In this document: piece after piece, positions 7,922 through 14,151 of the stretch
Position numbering within the stretch: the stretch's first letter is position 1
Layout of the letters: each line of letters starts with the position of its first letter
NCBI GenBank assembly: GCA_030151765.1
Contig: JASLCW010000045.1
Coordinates: 1-20,800, forward strand
Origin: Marmoricola sp.
GTDB taxonomy: Bacteria > Actinomycetota > Actinomycetes > Propionibacteriales > Nocardioidaceae
Direction: 5' to 3'
DNA: 20,800 bases
Notes under the pieces: model-generated
What the model saw: only the letters and a program-made list of their open reading frames with translations
What the model was told of the DNA's origin: nothing
Databases searched by the model: none
Position numbers and translations under genes: made by a program

Positions 7922-8314
7922 TCAGCCGCCGATGTGGGCGGAGTGGAAGGGATTGTCGATCCGGATCTTCCAGGTCCCGTCCGGTTGCCGGCAGAAGACA
8001 TTGCTGTCGGTCGCCTCGATCTCGAGCGGCTCCCCGTCCGGGCCGGTGCCGGAGATGTGCCACTTCAGCGCCACGAGCACGACGTCACCGGCCTCGACGC
8101 GGTGCACCTCCTCCACCGACAGGTGCGGCTTGAGGTCGATGAAGGCCTTCAGCGCGTCCCGGAGGTCGGACATCCCGCGGACGGGCTCGGTGCCGGGCCC
8201 GGTCTGGAAGACGGTGTCCTCGTCCCAGCAGGTCATCGCCAGCTCGAGGTCTCCGGCGTTCATCGCCTCGACGAACAGCTCATTGATCTCCGTCACGCTG
8301 TTGCGTGAACCCAT
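7922..8314 (-). CDS. SnoaL-like / nuclear transport factor 2-fold protein
   Basis: 130 aa. The ATG at 8314 is preferred over upstream in-frame codons because GAGGAG lies 6 nt before it. The sequence has the NTF2/SnoaL pattern: an N-terminal helix (INELFVEAMNAGDLELAMTCWDEDTVF), then GPGTEPVRGMSDLRDALKAFIDLKPHLSVE split across strand-helix elements. C-terminal strands follow, with VVLVALKWHISGT and a final GTWKIRIDNPFH. These cone-shaped folds act as small isomerases, cyclases, dehalogenases or binding proteins, and the residues here do not discriminate. It is the first gene of the minus-strand catabolic cluster, so it probably has a role in that pathway, such as an isomerase or product-binding step. 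Confidence 0.8.
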   Translation of the reverse strand: MGSRNSVTEINELFVEAMNAGDLELAMTCWDEDTVFQTGPGTEPVRGMSDLRDALKAFIDLKPHLSVEEVHRVEAGDVVLVALKWHISGTGPDGEPLEIEATDSNVFCRQPDGTWKIRIDNPFHSAHIGG

Positions 8315-8340
8315 GGTGTGCTCCTCACGGTGTGGTCGAA

Positions 8341-8359
8341 CCGATCGGGAGACGATCGG
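8341..8359 (-). promoter_or_regulatory. Palindrome upstream of the catabolic cluster (candidate operator)
   Basis: CCGATCG and CGATCGG are perfect 7-bp inverted arms around GGAGA, 27 bp upstream of the SnoaL-like start. They are flanked more loosely by CACGGTG (8326-8332) and CACCGTA (8368-8374), also inverted. The position suits an operator for the cluster's own LuxR-type regulator, but that is inference. No clear -10/-35 pair could be assigned. Confidence 0.4.
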
Positions 8360-8388
8360 CGAGACCTCACCGTAGGAAGCCTGTGAGC

Positions 8389-8446
8389 CGCGACACATCC
8401 CCTCCGCGGGGGTGTTCTGCCGCCCCCGCGATCAGGGGATGTCGCG
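8389..8446 (-). terminator. Long GC-rich hairpin, candidate fossil terminator of the tetR relic
   Basis: The outer arm CGCGACAC-ATCCCCT (8389-8403) pairs with AGGGGATGTCGCG (8434-8446) except for a 2-nt bulge. The inner arm GCGGGGG (8406-8412) pairs with CCCCCGC (8423-8429). That gives about 20 paired bases around a 10-nt loop. On the minus strand it begins right where similarity to the tetR 3' end runs out, which is where a tetR terminator would sit. It lies between divergent genes that themselves need no terminator. There is no T-tract, which is common in actinobacteria. A protein-binding or repeat-family hairpin is the alternative. Confidence 0.45.
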
Positions 8447-8452
8447 ACCGGA

Positions 8453-8562
8453 GCCGCTATCTGGTCGTCGGACAGCAGGCACTGTGCGGGGTGGGGTTGA
8501 TCAGGCCGGAGTCGGCACCGCCCGCAGCGCATCTCGGGCCTTCTCAAAGTGGCTGTGCAGGC
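8453..8562 (-). pseudogene. Decayed 3' fragment of a TetR-family gene
   Basis: On the minus strand this segment matches the C-terminal coding part of the intact tetR at 9084-9629. Plus-strand 8453-8515 aligns to 9124-9187 with only about six mismatches and one missing G, sharing for example ATCTGGTCGTCGG and CACTGTGCGGGGTGG. Collinear similarity reappears at 8553-8562 (CTGTGCAGG, tetR 9226 onward), with the offset moving only from 671 to 673. The translated relic reads GLINPTPHSA, against GLINSTPHSALLPDDQMA in the intact protein, then is frameshifted by the lost base. No start or DNA-binding part remains. It is therefore the remnant of a second tetR copy or a partial duplication, and its upstream end abuts the secreted-protein gene at 8577. 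Confidence 0.75.
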
Positions 8563-8576
8563 CCAAGAATGCGCAG

Positions 8577-9080
8577 ATGAAGACCTTCATCTCCCGCAAT
8601 CTCACGACGATCGTGCTCTGCTCGCTGACGCTCGTGCTGGCGACCGCCTTCTCGGCCGGTGCGGCCAAGCTGATCACCGGCAAGCAGATCAAGGACAACA
8701 CCGTCACCACCAAGGACATCAAGAACGGCACGCTGCGCCCGGTGGACTTCGGTGCCGCCGCCAGTGCGGCGCTCCAGGGCGCACCGGGCCGCGATGGCGT
8801 CAGTGGCTACGAGGTGGTCAAGGTGACCAGTGAGCCCGCGATCAATGGCGCTTCGTCGACGACCAGCACCTATGCAATCGCTGTGTGCCCGGCGGGGAAG
8901 CACGCGATCGGTGGTGGCGCGAACTGGACTGGTGTCGCACTCGGCACGGTCAACGCGTCGTACCCGATCACGTACAACGCGAGCGGGCCGGCGAATGCCT
9001 GGCGTGCCGACGGAACGAACACCACCCCCAACTCGACGCTGACGCTGGAGACTTACGTCGTCTGCGCGACGATCCAGTGA
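8577..9080 (+). CDS. Small secreted protein of unknown function
   Basis: 167 aa from the ATG at 8577. Residues 1-30 form a signal peptide: MKTFISRN, a hydrophobic core, then AFSAGAA. A short tandem motif follows (ITGKQIKDNTVTTKDIKNGTL, with 'IKDNT/IKNGT' repeated), then a collagen-like LQGAPGRDGVSG, and a C-terminal domain with two Cys (AVCPAGKHAIGGGANW and YVVCATIQ) that could form a disulfide. I know this architecture from many uncharacterised exported proteins of Nocardioides and relatives, with no established function. No clear ribosome site is visible. AAGAAT six nt before the ATG could be a -10 box of a leaderless message. The upstream region is the tetR relic, so the gene may have acquired its promoter there. 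Its stop is 3 bp from the convergent tetR stop. Confidence 0.75.
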   Translation: MKTFISRNLTTIVLCSLTLVLATAFSAGAAKLITGKQIKDNTVTTKDIKNGTLRPVDFGAAASAALQGAPGRDGVSGYEVVKVTSEPAINGASSTTSTYAIAVCPAGKHAIGGGANWTGVALGTVNASYPITYNASGPANAWRADGTNTTPNSTLTLETYVVCATIQ

Positions 9081-9083
9081 TGC

Positions 9084-9629
9084 CTAGGCGGTGACCGCGG
9101 CCCGCGCCATCCGTTGCAGGGTCGCCGCCATCTGGTCGTCGGGCAGCAGGGCACTGTGCGGGGTGGAGTTGATCAGGCCGAAGGCGGCGTGCACCATCGC
9201 GCGCGCCGCCTTGGGGGCGAGCTCCCTGTGCAGGGCACGGAGTACCTTGACCCAGACCTCGACGTACTTCTTCTGGGTCTCGCGGACCCGTTCGCGGGAC
9301 TCGACGGGCAGCGCCGACCAATCGCGATCCTGTACGACGATCAGCGGCTTGTGTGCGAGCGCGAAGCTGACGTGCCACTCGATCAGTCCGTCGAGCGCCT
9401 CCGAATCGGAGTCGGCGGATCGCACCCGTCGGCGGCCCTCTTCGAGCAGTTCGTCGGAGATGCTGACCAGCATCTCGGAGAGGATGGCCTGCTTGCCACG
9501 GAAATGCTTGTACAGCGCCGGGCCAGTGACGCCGCAGGCCGTGCCGAGATCATTGATCGAGACGCCGTGATAGCCGTGCTGGGCGAAGAGTCTGGCCGCG
9601 GTTTCGAGAATCTGTTCGCGGCGTTCCAC
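9084..9629 (-). CDS. TetR-family repressor, likely regulator of the leucine-catabolism operon
   Basis: 181 aa with a GTG start at 9629. The N-terminal 50 residues are a standard TetR DNA-binding domain: REQILETAARLFAQHGYHGVSI, then DLGTACGVTGPALYKHFRGKQ, where the GPALYKHF recognition helix is intact. The rest is an all-helical ligand/dimer domain ending STPHSALLPDDQMAATLQRM. It is divergent from the methylcrotonyl-CoA carboxylase operon, and the 112-bp gap holds several GGTTA half-sites overlapping both candidate promoters. The likely role is repression of that operon and of itself, relieved by a pathway acyl-CoA or acid. The start has no ribosome site but has TAGAAT 7 nt upstream, which suggests a leaderless message. 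A decayed copy of its 3' end lies about 670 bp away. Confidence 0.9.
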   Translation of the reverse strand: MERREQILETAARLFAQHGYHGVSINDLGTACGVTGPALYKHFRGKQAILSEMLVSISDELLEEGRRRVRSADSDSEALDGLIEWHVSFALAHKPLIVVQDRDWSALPVESRERVRETQKKYVEVWVKVLRALHRELAPKAARAMVHAAFGLINSTPHSALLPDDQMAATLQRMARAAVTA

Positions 9630-9636
9630 AACGGAG

Positions 9637-9642
9637 ATTCTA
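9637..9642 (-). promoter_or_regulatory. -10 box of tetR (leaderless promoter)
   Basis: TAGAAT on the minus strand lies 7 nt before the GTG start of tetR and matches the actinobacterial TANNNT -10. The operator half-site ATCATTAACC abuts it directly on the upstream side (9643-9652), so bound repressor would cover the promoter, consistent with autorepression. Confidence 0.55.
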
Positions 9643-9710
9643 GGTTAATGATGGGACCGGTTGAGCACCGGGATGGCTCGACGCTAACCTGTGGTTAGCG
9701 ATCATTAACC
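9643..9710. promoter_or_regulatory. TetR operator array between tetR and the carboxylase operon
   Basis: A perfect palindrome, GCTAACC-TGT-GGTTAGC (9683-9699), is followed by ATCATTAACC (9701-9710), whose exact reverse complement GGTTAATGAT lies at 9643-9652 beside the tetR -10 box. All elements share the half-site GGTTA/TAACC, giving four copies in 68 bp. Such palindromes are the usual TetR binding form. I infer that the central palindrome controls the carboxylase operon and that the GGTTAATGAT copy controls tetR. Confidence 0.7.
9661..9690 (+). promoter_or_regulatory. Candidate promoter of the carboxylase operon
   Basis: TTGAGC (9661-9666) and TAACCT (9685-9690) are spaced by 18 bp and resemble -35 and -10 hexamers. 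The -10 falls inside the left arm of the palindrome at 9683-9699, so repressor and polymerase would compete. Transcription would start near 9697, leaving a short leader with AGGAGG at 9731-9736. Confidence 0.45.
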
Positions 9711-9741
9711 CGATCGATCATGAAGCACAGAGGAGGAAGCG

Positions 9742-11319
9742 GTGCGCGAGCTCGTCGAGGAACTCAACCAGCGACTGTCCGTCGTGCGCCGCGGGGGCTC
9801 CGACAAGGCGCGCGATCGGCACACCGCCCGCGGCAAGCTGCTCGCACGTGATCGCGTGGACACGCTGCTCGACCCGGGCAGTCCCTTCCTCGAGCTGAGC
9901 GCCCTCGCCGGCTACGGCATGTACGGCGCCGGCGACGACGACGTCTACGCAGTCCCGTCGGCCAGCATCGTCACCGGCATCGGCCGCGTCGAGGGCCGGC
10001 TCTGCATGATCGTCGCCAACGACGCCACCGTGAAGGGCGGCACCTACTACCCGGTCACGGTCAAGAAGCACCTGCGTGCGCAGGAGATCGCCACCGAGAA
10101 CAGGCTGCCCTGCATCTACCTCGTCGACTCCGGCGGTGCCTTCCTGCCGCTGCAGGACGAGGTCTTCCCGGACAAGGAGCACTTCGGCCGGATCTTCTTC
10201 AACCAGGCGAACATGTCCGCGGCGGGCATCCCGCAGATCGCCTCGGTGATGGGTTCCTGCACCGCGGGCGGTGCCTACGTGCCGGCGATGTCCGACGAGA
10301 CCGTCATCGTCAAGGAGCAGGGGACGATCTTCCTCGGCGGTCCGCCGCTGGTGAAGGCCGCGACCGGCGAGATCGTCACCGCCGAGGATCTCGGCGGCGG
10401 CGAGGTGCACGCGCGCAAGTCGGGCGTGGTCGACCACCTCGCCGAGGACGACACCCATGCGCTGGCGATCGTGCGCTCGATCGTGCGCACGCTGCCCCCG
10501 CAGGTGGAGCAGACCGTCGACTTCGAGGAGCCGGCGCTCGACCCGGCCGGGCTCTACGAGGTCGTCCCCACCGACACCCGCACGCCGTACGACGTCCGCG
10601 AGGTGATCAAGCGGATCGTCGACGGCAGCGACTTCCACGAGTTCAAGAAGCTGTACGGCGACACCCTGGTGTGCGGATTCGCCTCGATCTGGGGTCAGCG
10701 CGTCGGCATCGTCGCCAACAACGGCATCCTCTTCGGTGAGTCCGCTCGCAAGGGTGCGCACTTCGTCGAGCTGTGCAACCAGCGCAGGACGCCGCTGCTC
10801 TTCCTGCAGAACATCAGCGGCTTCATGGTCGGCCGCGAATACGAGAACGGCGGCATCGCCCGCGACGGTGCCAAGCTGGTGACCGCGGTCGCGTGCAGCG
10901 TCGTACCGAAGCTGACGGTGGTGATCGGTGGCTCCTTCGGTGCCGGCAACTACGGCATGTGCGGCCGCGCCTACGACCCGCGCTTCCTCTGGATGTGGCC
11001 CAACGCGCGCATCTCGGTGATGGGCGGCGAGCAGGCCGCAGGCGTGCTGGCCACGGTCCGGCGGGAGGCCCTCGCGGCAGCGAGAAATGGGCAGAGCGAG
11101 GAGGCGGGCCAGACCTGGAGTGCCGAGGACGAGGAGTCCTTCAAGGCTCCGATCCGCGAGCAGTACGAGCGCCAGGGCTCGCCGTACTACTCGACCGCCC
11201 GGCTCTGGGACGACGGCATCATCGATCCGCTCGACACCCGCCGGGTGCTCGGGATGGCGCTCGCGGTCACCGCGCAGAGCCCGATCCCGGATCCCTCCTA
11301 CGGCATCTTCCGGATGTGA
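9742..11319 (+). CDS. liuB: Methylcrotonyl-CoA carboxylase beta subunit (carboxyltransferase)
   Basis: 525 aa. GTG start at 9742 with a strong AGGAGG 5 nt before it. Both halves of the crotonase-fold carboxyltransferase are present. The N-half has LARDRVDTLLDPGSPFLEL, CIYLVDSGGAFLPLQDEVFP and CTAGGAYVPAMSDE, then GTIFLGGPPLVKAATGE. The C-half has NISGFMVGREYENGGIARDGAK and FGAGNYGMCGRAYDPRF, then WPNARISVMGGEQAAGVL. The NYGMCGRAY and MGGEQAA blocks fit methylcrotonyl-CoA rather than propionyl-CoA carboxylase. It transfers CO2 from carboxybiotin on the alpha subunit to 3-methylcrotonyl-CoA, giving 3-methylglutaconyl-CoA in leucine and isovalerate breakdown. The neighbouring alpha subunit and HMG-CoA lyase support this assignment. 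The name accD1 is used for the equivalent mycobacterial gene. Confidence 0.93.
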   Translation: MRELVEELNQRLSVVRRGGSDKARDRHTARGKLLARDRVDTLLDPGSPFLELSALAGYGMYGAGDDDVYAVPSASIVTGIGRVEGRLCMIVANDATVKGGTYYPVTVKKHLRAQEIATENRLPCIYLVDSGGAFLPLQDEVFPDKEHFGRIFFNQANMSAAGIPQIASVMGSCTAGGAYVPAMSDETVIVKEQGTIFLGGPPLVKAATGEIVTAEDLGGGEVHARKSGVVDHLAEDDTHALAIVRSIVRTLPPQVEQTVDFEEPALDPAGLYEVVPTDTRTPYDVREVIKRIVDGSDFHEFKKLYGDTLVCGFASIWGQRVGIVANNGILFGESARKGAHFVELCNQRRTPLLFLQNISGFMVGREYENGGIARDGAKLVTAVACSVVPKLTVVIGGSFGAGNYGMCGRAYDPRFLWMWPNARISVMGGEQAAGVLATVRREALAAARNGQSEEAGQTWSAEDEESFKAPIREQYERQGSPYYSTARLWDDGIIDPLDTRRVLGMALAVTAQSPIPDPSYGIFRM

Positions 11320-13184
11320 TGGGCATGATCAAGAGACTCCTGGTCGCCAATCGCGGCGAGATCGCGCTGCGGGTCTTCCGCACCGCCGAGCGCATGGGCA
11401 TCGAGACCATCGCCATCCACACCGATCTGGACGAGGACGCTCCGCACGTGCGGGCAGCGGCCTACGTCGAGCGGGTCGGCAGCTATCTCGACATCGACGA
11501 GGTCGTGGCCGCGGCGAAGCGGGCCCGTGCCGATGCGGTGCATCCCGGCTACGGCTTCCTCTCCGAGCGCGCCGAGTTCGCGCGGGCGCTCGAGGCCGCG
11601 GGCATCACGCTGGTCGGCCCGAGCGCCGATGTCATGGACCGGATGGGACGCAAGGACCACGCGCGCGCGATCGCCGAACGGGCCGGCGTACCTGTCGTGC
11701 CGCGTTGGGAGGCCTCCCCCGGCGCGGAGCGCCGAAATTGGCAGGGCCCGGTGCTGGTGAAGGCCGCCGCGGGTGGCGGCGGCAAGGGCATGCGGGTCGT
11801 GCACTCCGCCGAGGAGCTCGACGAGGCGGTCGCCGCGGCCAAGCGTGAAGCGGCCGCGGCCTTCGGCGACGACACCATGCTCATCGAGAAGTACGTCGAG
11901 CGCGGCCGGCACATCGAGGTGCAGATCATGGCCGACGGCCAGGGCACCGTGCTGCACTTCCACGAGCGCGACTGCTCCAGCCAACGGCGCCACCAGAAGG
12001 TGATCGAGGAGGCGCCGGCGCCCAATCTGAGGCCCGAGGTCCGTGAGCTGATCACCTCCAGCGCGGTCGCGCTCGCCCGCGAGGTCGGCTACGTGAACGC
12101 CGGCACCGTCGAGTTCCTGCTCGATGCGGACACCGACGAGGCCTACTTCCTGGAGATGAACACGCGCCTCCAGGTGGAGCATCCGGTCACCGAGGCCACT
12201 GTGCTCGTCAACGGGCAGGGCCTCGACCTGGTCGAGATGCAGCTGCGGGTGGCATCGGGTGAGCCCCTCGAGCTCACGCAGGCGGAGATCCGCTGCGAGG
12301 GTCACGCCATGGAGGCGCGCGTCTATGCCGAGGACGCCTTCGGTGGCTTCCTTCCCCAGGCGGGTCGGGCGACCTCGGTGGTCTGGCCGGGCTCGGCTCG
12401 GGTCGACCATGCACTGGAGAGCGGTCAGGTCGTGAGTACGTCGTACGACCCGATGCTGGGCAAGGTGATCGTGCACGCCGATGATCGCGAGGCCGCGCGC
12501 CAGGCACTGATCGCGGCGCTGGACGACACCGCGATCTTCGGGCTCACCACCAACACCGGCTATCTGCGGGCGCTGGCGGCGTCGCCGGAGTTCGGGTCGG
12601 GTGTGATCGACACCGCCTGGCTGGACCATCACGAGCTCGCGGCACCCGTCGAGGAGGCGGCGCTCAAGCTGGCCGGAGTCGTGGTCACCGAGGTTCTGGA
12701 CGCCGCTCCGCGGGACCCGTGGATGCCGGACCGCTTCCGGCTCGGCGGTGTGCCGGGTCCCGTCATCGAGAACGGCCGGGACCTCTCCTTCGCCGGCTGG
12801 TACGCCGAGACGAAGCTCGCCGACTCGGTTCGCAAGGTGGGTCTCTACGAGGTCGGCGCGGGTTTCGTACGTCGTACCGCCCGCGGCAACGAGGTCGTCT
12901 TCCAGGGTCAGCGCTTCCTCTTCGACCGGCCCGATCCCTTCGACGACCGGCATGCGGTCGCGGGTGGTGGCTCGATCGAGGCGCCGATGCCCGGCGCCGT
13001 ACTCGCGATCAACGTGGCGCCGGGTGACACCGTTGCGGCCGGTCAGACCCTGGGCGTGATCGAGGCGATGAAGATGGAGCTGGCGCTCAAGGCCCCCTTC
13101 GCCGGCACCGTCGCCGAGGTGAACACCGAGGTCGGGAAGCAGGTCGCGCTCGGCAGCGTTCTCTTCGTGATCGAGGAGGGCTGA
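11319..13184 (+). CDS. liuD: Methylcrotonyl-CoA carboxylase alpha subunit (biotin carboxylase + biotin carrier)
   Basis: 621 aa from the ATG at 11319, which overlaps the beta stop as TGATG. The second Met at 11325 is an equally good protein start. An open frame further upstream is a shadow of the beta gene. The order is biotin carboxylase N-domain (RLLVANRGEIALRVFRTA, HPGYGFLSE), then the ATP-grasp domain with AAAGGGGKGMR and EKYVERGRHIEVQI. Next come ERDCSSQRRHQKVIEEAPAP and the FLEMNTRLQVEHPVTE active-site block. A middle domain follows, and finally a biotinyl carrier domain with the EAMKMEL motif and biotin on Lys585. It carboxylates its own biotin using ATP and bicarbonate. The equivalent mycobacterial gene is accA1. 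The acyl substrate is set by the beta subunit and the context, which indicate methylcrotonyl-CoA. Confidence 0.93.
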   Translation: MGMIKRLLVANRGEIALRVFRTAERMGIETIAIHTDLDEDAPHVRAAAYVERVGSYLDIDEVVAAAKRARADAVHPGYGFLSERAEFARALEAAGITLVGPSADVMDRMGRKDHARAIAERAGVPVVPRWEASPGAERRNWQGPVLVKAAAGGGGKGMRVVHSAEELDEAVAAAKREAAAAFGDDTMLIEKYVERGRHIEVQIMADGQGTVLHFHERDCSSQRRHQKVIEEAPAPNLRPEVRELITSSAVALAREVGYVNAGTVEFLLDADTDEAYFLEMNTRLQVEHPVTEATVLVNGQGLDLVEMQLRVASGEPLELTQAEIRCEGHAMEARVYAEDAFGGFLPQAGRATSVVWPGSARVDHALESGQVVSTSYDPMLGKVIVHADDREAARQALIAALDDTAIFGLTTNTGYLRALAASPEFGSGVIDTAWLDHHELAAPVEEAALKLAGVVVTEVLDAAPRDPWMPDRFRLGGVPGPVIENGRDLSFAGWYAETKLADSVRKVGLYEVGAGFVRRTARGNEVVFQGQRFLFDRPDPFDDRHAVAGGGSIEAPMPGAVLAINVAPGDTVAAGQTLGVIEAMKMELALKAPFAGTVAEVNTEVGKQVALGSVLFVIEEG

Positions 13185-14125
13185 TGAGCGAGAAGGTGGC
13201 GAATCCGCGGCCGATGGTGGTGCGCGAGGACGGGCTGCCCGAACGGGTCACGATCTACGAGGTCGGCGCCCGCGACGGTCTGCAGAACGAGAAGGGCATC
13301 GTGCCCGTCGCGGACAAGGCGCGCTTCGTCCGCGAGCTGGTCGCCGCGGGCCTGCCGATGGTGGAGGCCACCAGTTTCGTGCATCCGAAGTGGGTCCCGC
13401 AGCTGGCCGATGCCGCCGAACTCATGGACCTGCTGGGCGAGGACGGCCGGCACCTCCCGGTGCTGGTCCCCAATGAGCGCGGTCTCGATCGCGCGCTGGA
13501 GCTCGGCCTCGAGCACATCGCCGTCTTCGGCAGCGCCACCGAGACCTTCGCCCGGAAGAACCTCAACCGCAGCCTCGACGAGCAGTTCGCGATGTTCGAG
13601 CCGACGGTGACGCGGGCGCGTGCGGCGGGCATGGACGTCCGCGCTTACGTCAGCATGTGCTTCGGCGACCCGTGGGAGGGCGCCGTCCCGATCGACCAGG
13701 TCGTCTCCGTCGGCAAGCGTCTCTTCGACCTCGGCGCCTCTCAGCTCAGCCTCGGCGACACCATCGGCGTCGGTACGGCGAACCACGTGACCGCGCTGCT
13801 CGACGCCTTCAACGCAGCGGGGCTTCCTGACGACGTACTCGCCGTGCACTTCCACGACACCTACGGCCAGGCCCTCGCGAATGCCGAGGCGGCCCTGCGC
13901 CACGGCGTCACCACCTTCGACGCCAGTGCCGGCGGCCTCGGCGGCTGCCCCTACGCCGAGTCCGCGACCGGCAATCTCGCCACCGAGGACCTGGTCTGGA
14001 TGTTGCAGGGCATGGGCATCGAGACCGGCGTCGACCTCGACGCCCTCGTCCGCACCAGCACCTGGATGACCGGCATCCTCGGCCGCCCCAGCGCCTCCCT
14101 CGTGGTCAATGCCCTCGCCGGCTGA
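13184..14125 (+). CDS. liuE: Hydroxymethylglutaryl-CoA lyase
   Basis: 313 aa. The ATG overlaps the alpha-subunit stop (TGATG), with GAGGAGG just upstream. This is a TIM-barrel lyase of the HMGL/DRE family. GARDGLQNE has the catalytic Arg30 and metal ligand Asp31. VHFHDTYGQ has metal-binding His222 and His224. GGLGGCPYAESATGN carries the catalytic Cys255 of the family's glycine-rich loop and Asn264. The enzyme splits HMG-CoA to acetoacetate and acetyl-CoA, the last step of leucine breakdown, also called MvaB or HmgL. Its place after both carboxylase subunits makes the operon's role clear. Isovaleryl-CoA dehydrogenase and methylglutaconyl-CoA hydratase are not in the window and must be encoded elsewhere. 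The family call is very secure. Confidence 0.95.
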   Translation: MSEKVANPRPMVVREDGLPERVTIYEVGARDGLQNEKGIVPVADKARFVRELVAAGLPMVEATSFVHPKWVPQLADAAELMDLLGEDGRHLPVLVPNERGLDRALELGLEHIAVFGSATETFARKNLNRSLDEQFAMFEPTVTRARAAGMDVRAYVSMCFGDPWEGAVPIDQVVSVGKRLFDLGASQLSLGDTIGVGTANHVTALLDAFNAAGLPDDVLAVHFHDTYGQALANAEAALRHGVTTFDASAGGLGGCPYAESATGNLATEDLVWMLQGMGIETGVDLDALVRTSTWMTGILGRPSASLVVNALAG

Positions 14126-14139
14126 GTGCGGCACTACGG

Positions 14140-14145
14140 CACAAT
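14140..14145 (+). promoter_or_regulatory. Possible -10 box of the sulfotransferase operon
   Basis: CACAAT lies 6 nt before the ATG at 14152, in a 26-bp gap with no Shine-Dalgarno sequence. This arrangement resembles leaderless actinobacterial starts, but the hexamer departs from TANNNT at its first position. If not real, the operon is read through from the leucine operon. Confidence 0.25.
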
Positions 14146-14151
14146 GCCAAC

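Noticed and set aside
10773..11318. In-frame extension upstream of the biotin carboxylase gene
   Set aside because: It is an alternative-frame shadow of the carboxyltransferase gene. The biotin carboxylase fold begins with RLLVANRGE right after 11319.
9742..13184. Propionyl-CoA or acetyl-CoA carboxylase as the identity of the two-subunit carboxylase
   Set aside because: The NYGMCGRAY and MGGEQAA blocks of the beta subunit and the directly following HMG-CoA lyase fit methylcrotonyl-CoA carboxylase better.
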